Assembly: GCA_030066475.1 (NCBI GenBank)
Contig: JASJBO010000272.1
Span: forward strand, 1 to 9,268
Length of the DNA: 9,268 nt
From: Myxococcota bacterium
GTDB lineage: Bacteria > Myxococcota_A > UBA9160 > PR03
Direction: 5' to 3'
Below the pieces are notes generated by a model. That model was not told where the DNA came from. It did not search any database and saw only the letters and a list, made by a program, of their open reading frames with translations. Below, piece by piece: positions 6,667 to 9,268 of this stretch. The stretch's first letter is position 1, and each line of letters begins with the position of its first letter. Made by a program: the position numbers and the translations under genes.

Positions 6667-7082
6667 TCGACCTCGCGCGGGAGCGTCGGCGCGGGCGGCG
6701 CCTCGCCCTCCAGCGACGCCCGGACCGACGGGTGGTCGTAGTAGGCGAACAGGGCGGTGCTCGCGATCAGCTTGACGAAGTCGCGCATCGGGCCGAGCCC
6801 CGAGTCGCTCCAGAGGCGCAGGTACTCGGCGCGCACCCGTGCGTCGAGCGCCCGGAAGCGACGGCCGCGCAGCGGGAGCGCGAGCCACTCGAACGCCACG
6901 ATCGCCACCGCGTAGGGAAGCGCCAGGTGGCGCGGCATGAGGCGGATCAGCTCGGCCACGTAGGCGCGCACGTCCTCGACCACGCGCGCGCGGGTCGCCG
7001 CGTCGAGATCCGGATGCGGGGGGAGCAGCGTGCCGACGATCGCGTCGACGACGCGCTGCCGCCCGAGAGAGAGCGCGTCCAC
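6663..7082 (-). CDS. Small protein, probable accessory partner of the GMC oxidoreductase
   Basis: This 139-aa protein is the first gene of the operon. It is mostly helical, with an acidic N-terminal helix (DAATRARVVEDVRAYVAELI), LPRHLALPYAVAI-like wording at residues 49-71 (RHLALPYAVAIVAFEWLAL), then RGRRFRALDARVRAEYLRLW and, near the end, FVKLIASTALFAYYDHPSVR (102-121). To my recollection this composition and order occur in small proteins or domains beside GMC oxidoreductases, broadly like gluconate-2-dehydrogenase subunit 3, but I cannot assign the family firmly. The hydrophobic stretch at 53-71 could be buried or membrane-associated; there is no signal peptide or cysteine. The GTG start at 7082 lies 8 nt after a TATAGT box, and the TGA overlaps the fusion gene start by 4 bp, so the two proteins are probably made in linked amounts and may form a complex. 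Confidence 0.75.
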   Translation of the reverse strand: MDALSLGRQRVVDAIVGTLLPPHPDLDAATRARVVEDVRAYVAELIRLMPRHLALPYAVAIVAFEWLALPLRGRRFRALDARVRAEYLRLWSDSGLGPMRDFVKLIASTALFAYYDHPSVRASLEGEAPPAPTLPREVE

Positions 7083-7090
7083 GGCTTCCG

Positions 7091-7096
7091 ACTATA
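7091..7096 (-). promoter_or_regulatory. -10 box of the GMC-SDR operon, likely leaderless
   Basis: On the minus strand TATAGT (7096-7091, 5/6 to consensus) is followed by 8 nt and then the GTG start at 7082. A transcription start about 7 nt downstream falls at or next to the start codon. No clear -35 is visible. The 8 nt plus one (CGGAAGCCG) match half of the palindrome at 1952-1966. Confidence 0.45.
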
Positions 7097-7216
7097 CCAG
7101 CCCCGACCGCGGGCCGGCGGCCGCGACCGGGCTGCACGGGACCGGCAGCTCGCGCGCGATCTTCGCTACGCTCGGCGCGCCAGCGACCCGAGGAGCCACG
7201 CGTTCGCGCCAACCCC

Positions 7217-9187
7217 TTGCACTCGAGAGACCGCGCGATCGCCCTCGCGATCGCCGCCGGCGCGATCGCCTACCTGCTCCCGCTGCGCCACTACGGCCTG
7301 ACCATCAGCGACGACGGCTGGCTGCTCTCGAGCGTGCTGCGGATGCTCGACGGCGAGGTGCTGTACCGGGACGTCTGGGTCTTCTACGCACCGCTGCGAT
7401 ACCACGTGGTCGCCGGCCTGTTCGCGCTGTTCGAGCCGTCGCTGCTGCTGCTGCGCGGGCTCTGGGTGGTGCTGCTCACCGCGACCGCGATCGGCCTGTA
7501 CCGGCTCGCGCGGCGCCTGGCCCCACCCTCGCTGGCCTGGCTTCCCGCGGTCGTCTACCCGCTCGCGCCGGGCCCCTGGCACAAGTCGCCCTACGGCTTC
7601 TGCACGGTCTTCTTCTTCCTGGCGCTGGCGCGCGCCCTCGAGCGGCCCCGCCGCAGACGCCTGCTGGTGTTGGGCGCGGTGGCCGGTCTGGTGCTGGTGA
7701 CGCGCCAGGAGCTGGGCCTCGCCGCCTGCGGACTCGCGCTGGCGGCCGTCGCCGCCCGGCACCTGCTCGAGCCCGGCGTCGCGACCGCCTGGCGCGCGCG
7801 CCTGCGACCCGCCCTGCGGGAGGTCGGCCTGGTGCTGGGCGCCATCGCGCTGGCTGCCCTGCCACTGCCGCTCTACTACGCCTCGCAGGGCGCGCTGGGC
7901 GCGCTGCTCGAGGCGGTCTTCTACCGCGCCTTCGTCCAGATGCGCGGCAACCGGTCGGATCTGCCCGGTCTGCTCTCGTCGGGCGGCCTTCCCAGTGCGT
8001 TCGAGGGCAGCGGCGTGACCCTGGTCCTGCTGGCTCCGCTGCTGCTGTACCCGGTCGCGGCCTGGCTGTGGCTGCGGCGCGCGCGCCGCGGCCGCGTCGA
8101 GCTGCTGCCCGCGGCGCTCGGACTGTTCGCGATCGCCACGCTGCCGCAGGCCTTCGCGCCGGCCCTGCTGATCCGCTTCCTCCAGAGCGCGCTTCCGTTC
8201 TACCTGCTGGCGACCTGGGTCGGCGCCGCGGCAGCCGATGCGCTCCGCCGGCGCCATCCCGCGCGGGCCGGGCTCGTGCCGGCGGCCCTCGCGGCGCTGG
8301 CGGGCCTGTACGTGTGGGGCGTGGTCGACGGGCTGCCGCGCGTGCTGCCCGATCGCGAGTTCACCGGTAGCGTTCGCATGCGACTGCATGCGGACGCCGT
8401 GCAGGTGCTCGGGGACGAGACGCGCGTGTCGTGGAGACGGGCGGAGGAGATCCGGCTGCTCCGGAACTTCTTCGAGCAGAACGCGGCGGACCAGACGACG
8501 CTCTTCGCCGCCCCCCTGCTGTCCGGCTACTACCCCGTCCTCGGCCTCGCGAACCCCACCCGCTACACGATCGAGCACGTGCACGCGGGCGACTGGGCGA
8601 TGTCGGACGCGATGAAGCGCGAGGCCATGGACGCCCTGCTCGCCTCGCCCACCCGCCATGCCCTGGCGCTGCGCTACTGGTGGCGCAGCGAGCAGCCCGC
8701 CGACGTCGTGCTCGAGACGCTCCGGGAGCGGTTCCGCCCGGTGCGGGAGTACGAGTCGGTCATCGTCCTCACGCGCGACGACGCACCGGAGGCGCGGCAC
8801 TTCGGCGAGGTCCACCGTCGCGTGATGCGCGGGGAGGGCCGGCCCGACGACCTCGCCACCGTCGAGCGCTACCGGCGCGCCTTCCCGGACGAGCCACTCG
8901 CCCACGAGGTCCGGGCGGCGCTTCGCTTCCAGCTCGGACGGCTGTCCCTCGCGCTCGACGACCTGCGCGAGGCCGCGCGCCTCGACCCCGCGAACCCGCT
9001 GCCTCGCGAGCGAGCCGCCGAGATCCTGTTCGACCTGGGCCGGCTGCGCGAGGCCGCGGAGGAGCTGGCACGAGCGGCCGCCGTCCGCGAGTCCCCGCGC
9101 CAGGTGAGGTTGCGGCGGCGCCTGCCGCCCGATCTCCGCGCCGACCTCGAGCGGCGCCGCAGGGGAGCGGGACCGACCGCGCCCTAG
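7217..9187 (+). CDS. ArnT/PMT-like membrane glycosyltransferase with C-terminal TPR region
   Basis: This 656-aa protein has about ten hydrophobic segments between residues 7 and 371, as in GT-C fold glycosyltransferases (PMT_2/GT39-like), which move sugars from polyprenyl-phosphate donors outside the inner membrane. The first extracytoplasmic loop has the acidic pair in ISDDGW (D32/D33, the catalytic-type position), followed by LDGEVLYRDVWVFYAPLRY (44-62), a pattern typical of this family. Residues ~380-540 are soluble with no recognised motif, and ~545-625 are TPR-like helices (LGRLSLALDDLREAARLDPANP; LFDLGRLREAAEELARAAAV). The tail is Arg-rich. The TTG at 7217 is the only ATG/GTG/TTG in frame before the first membrane segment; a GAGGAG at 7190-7195 is rather far (21 nt), so the start is uncertain. 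The substrate is unknown; envelope polysaccharide or protein glycosylation is likely. Confidence 0.8.
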   Translation: MHSRDRAIALAIAAGAIAYLLPLRHYGLTISDDGWLLSSVLRMLDGEVLYRDVWVFYAPLRYHVVAGLFALFEPSLLLLRGLWVVLLTATAIGLYRLARRLAPPSLAWLPAVVYPLAPGPWHKSPYGFCTVFFFLALARALERPRRRRLLVLGAVAGLVLVTRQELGLAACGLALAAVAARHLLEPGVATAWRARLRPALREVGLVLGAIALAALPLPLYYASQGALGALLEAVFYRAFVQMRGNRSDLPGLLSSGGLPSAFEGSGVTLVLLAPLLLYPVAAWLWLRRARRGRVELLPAALGLFAIATLPQAFAPALLIRFLQSALPFYLLATWVGAAAADALRRRHPARAGLVPAALAALAGLYVWGVVDGLPRVLPDREFTGSVRMRLHADAVQVLGDETRVSWRRAEEIRLLRNFFEQNAADQTTLFAAPLLSGYYPVLGLANPTRYTIEHVHAGDWAMSDAMKREAMDALLASPTRHALALRYWWRSEQPADVVLETLRERFRPVREYESVIVLTRDDAPEARHFGEVHRRVMRGEGRPDDLATVERYRRAFPDEPLAHEVRAALRFQLGRLSLALDDLREAARLDPANPLPRERAAEILFDLGRLREAAEELARAAAVRESPRQVRLRRRLPPDLRADLERRRRGAGPTAP

Positions 9188-9193
9188 CTGTCT

Positions 9194-9268
9194 GACTTCG
9201 TTCGGCTTCGCCTCACTGCGCGCGCCCTTCGGGCGCTTGCGAGGGGCTTCTGCCGCGCACGGTCCTAG
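9194..9268 (-). repeat. Inverted-orientation copy of the hairpin repeat, reaching the window edge
   Basis: Read on the minus strand, 9241-9194 aligns with 2853-2900 over 48 nt without gaps and with six differences. Similarity continues beyond the core: the minus-strand sequence CTAGGACCG...GCAGAAGCCCC (9268-9242) matches CTAGAACCG...GCAGAACCCC at 2828-2850 with small indels. It holds the hairpin GCGCCC-TTC-GGGCGC (9222-9236) and begins 7 bp after the glycosyltransferase stop codon. It is cut by the window end, so its full length is unknown. It could help end transcription, but has no T-tract. Confidence 0.8.

Noticed and set aside
6667..7212. An N-terminal extension of the GMC-SDR protein up to 7212
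   Set aside because: It overlaps the 139-aa gene out of frame and is Arg/Ala-rich. The FAD-binding strand begins ten residues after the GTG at 6666.
7166..8905. A 579-codon minus-strand open frame antisense to the glycosyltransferase
   Set aside because: It is Gln/Arg/Glu-rich with no domain. The plus strand has membrane segments and family motifs.
9222..9236. Rho-independent terminator of the glycosyltransferase gene
   Set aside because: The hairpin is good, but TTGCGAGGGG follows and there is no T-tract, so it is reported only as part of the repeat.

Overview
This window is very GC-rich bacterial chromosome (roughly 70% or more by eye), with dense short-spaced genes, frequent GTG starts and GC-driven open frames on the antisense strands. 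The gene style (a Cys-anchored lipoprotein, a GT-C glycosyltransferase with TPRs, a GMC oxidoreductase next to SDRs) fits a high-GC Gram-negative such as a deltaproteobacterium-like lineage (Myxococcota or Binatota type). That placement is an inference; no rRNA or marker gene is present.

Layout. (1) 1-1883, minus: a lipoprotein running off the left edge, with a helical N-terminal part, three ~106-residue beta-rich repeats and the start of a further Ig-like unit. It has a recognisable sigma70-type promoter. (2) 1884-2021: a divergent promoter region with a 15-bp perfect palindrome. (3) 2022-2831, plus: a class I SAM-dependent methyltransferase. (4) 2832-3130: no gene, but a tandem array of a ~92-bp GC-rich hairpin repeat. 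(5) 3131-7082, minus: a three-gene operon in which both junctions are 4-bp GTGA overlaps. In transcription order it holds a 139-aa small protein, an 834-aa fusion of a GMC flavin oxidoreductase with an SDR, and a second, separate 344-aa SDR paralogous to the fused one. (6) 7083-7216: a second divergent promoter region. (7) 7217-9187, plus: an ArnT/PMT-like membrane glycosyltransferase with a long C-terminal soluble part ending in TPR-like repeats. (8) 9194-9268: another copy of the hairpin repeat, in the opposite orientation, running to the window edge.

How it works together. The operon looks like a small redox pathway: a flavin-dependent alcohol oxidation covalently joined to an NAD(P)-dependent SDR, then another SDR, probably acting on one hydrophobic alcohol or ketone (long-chain or sterol-like). 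The substrate cannot be read from the sequence. The methyltransferase, glycosyltransferase and lipoprotein point to cell-envelope work, but nothing here ties them to the operon.

The most notable points are the GMC-SDR fusion in a translationally coupled operon, and the interspersed repeat, whose copies differ by paired changes that keep two small hairpins and which lies at gene 3' ends.
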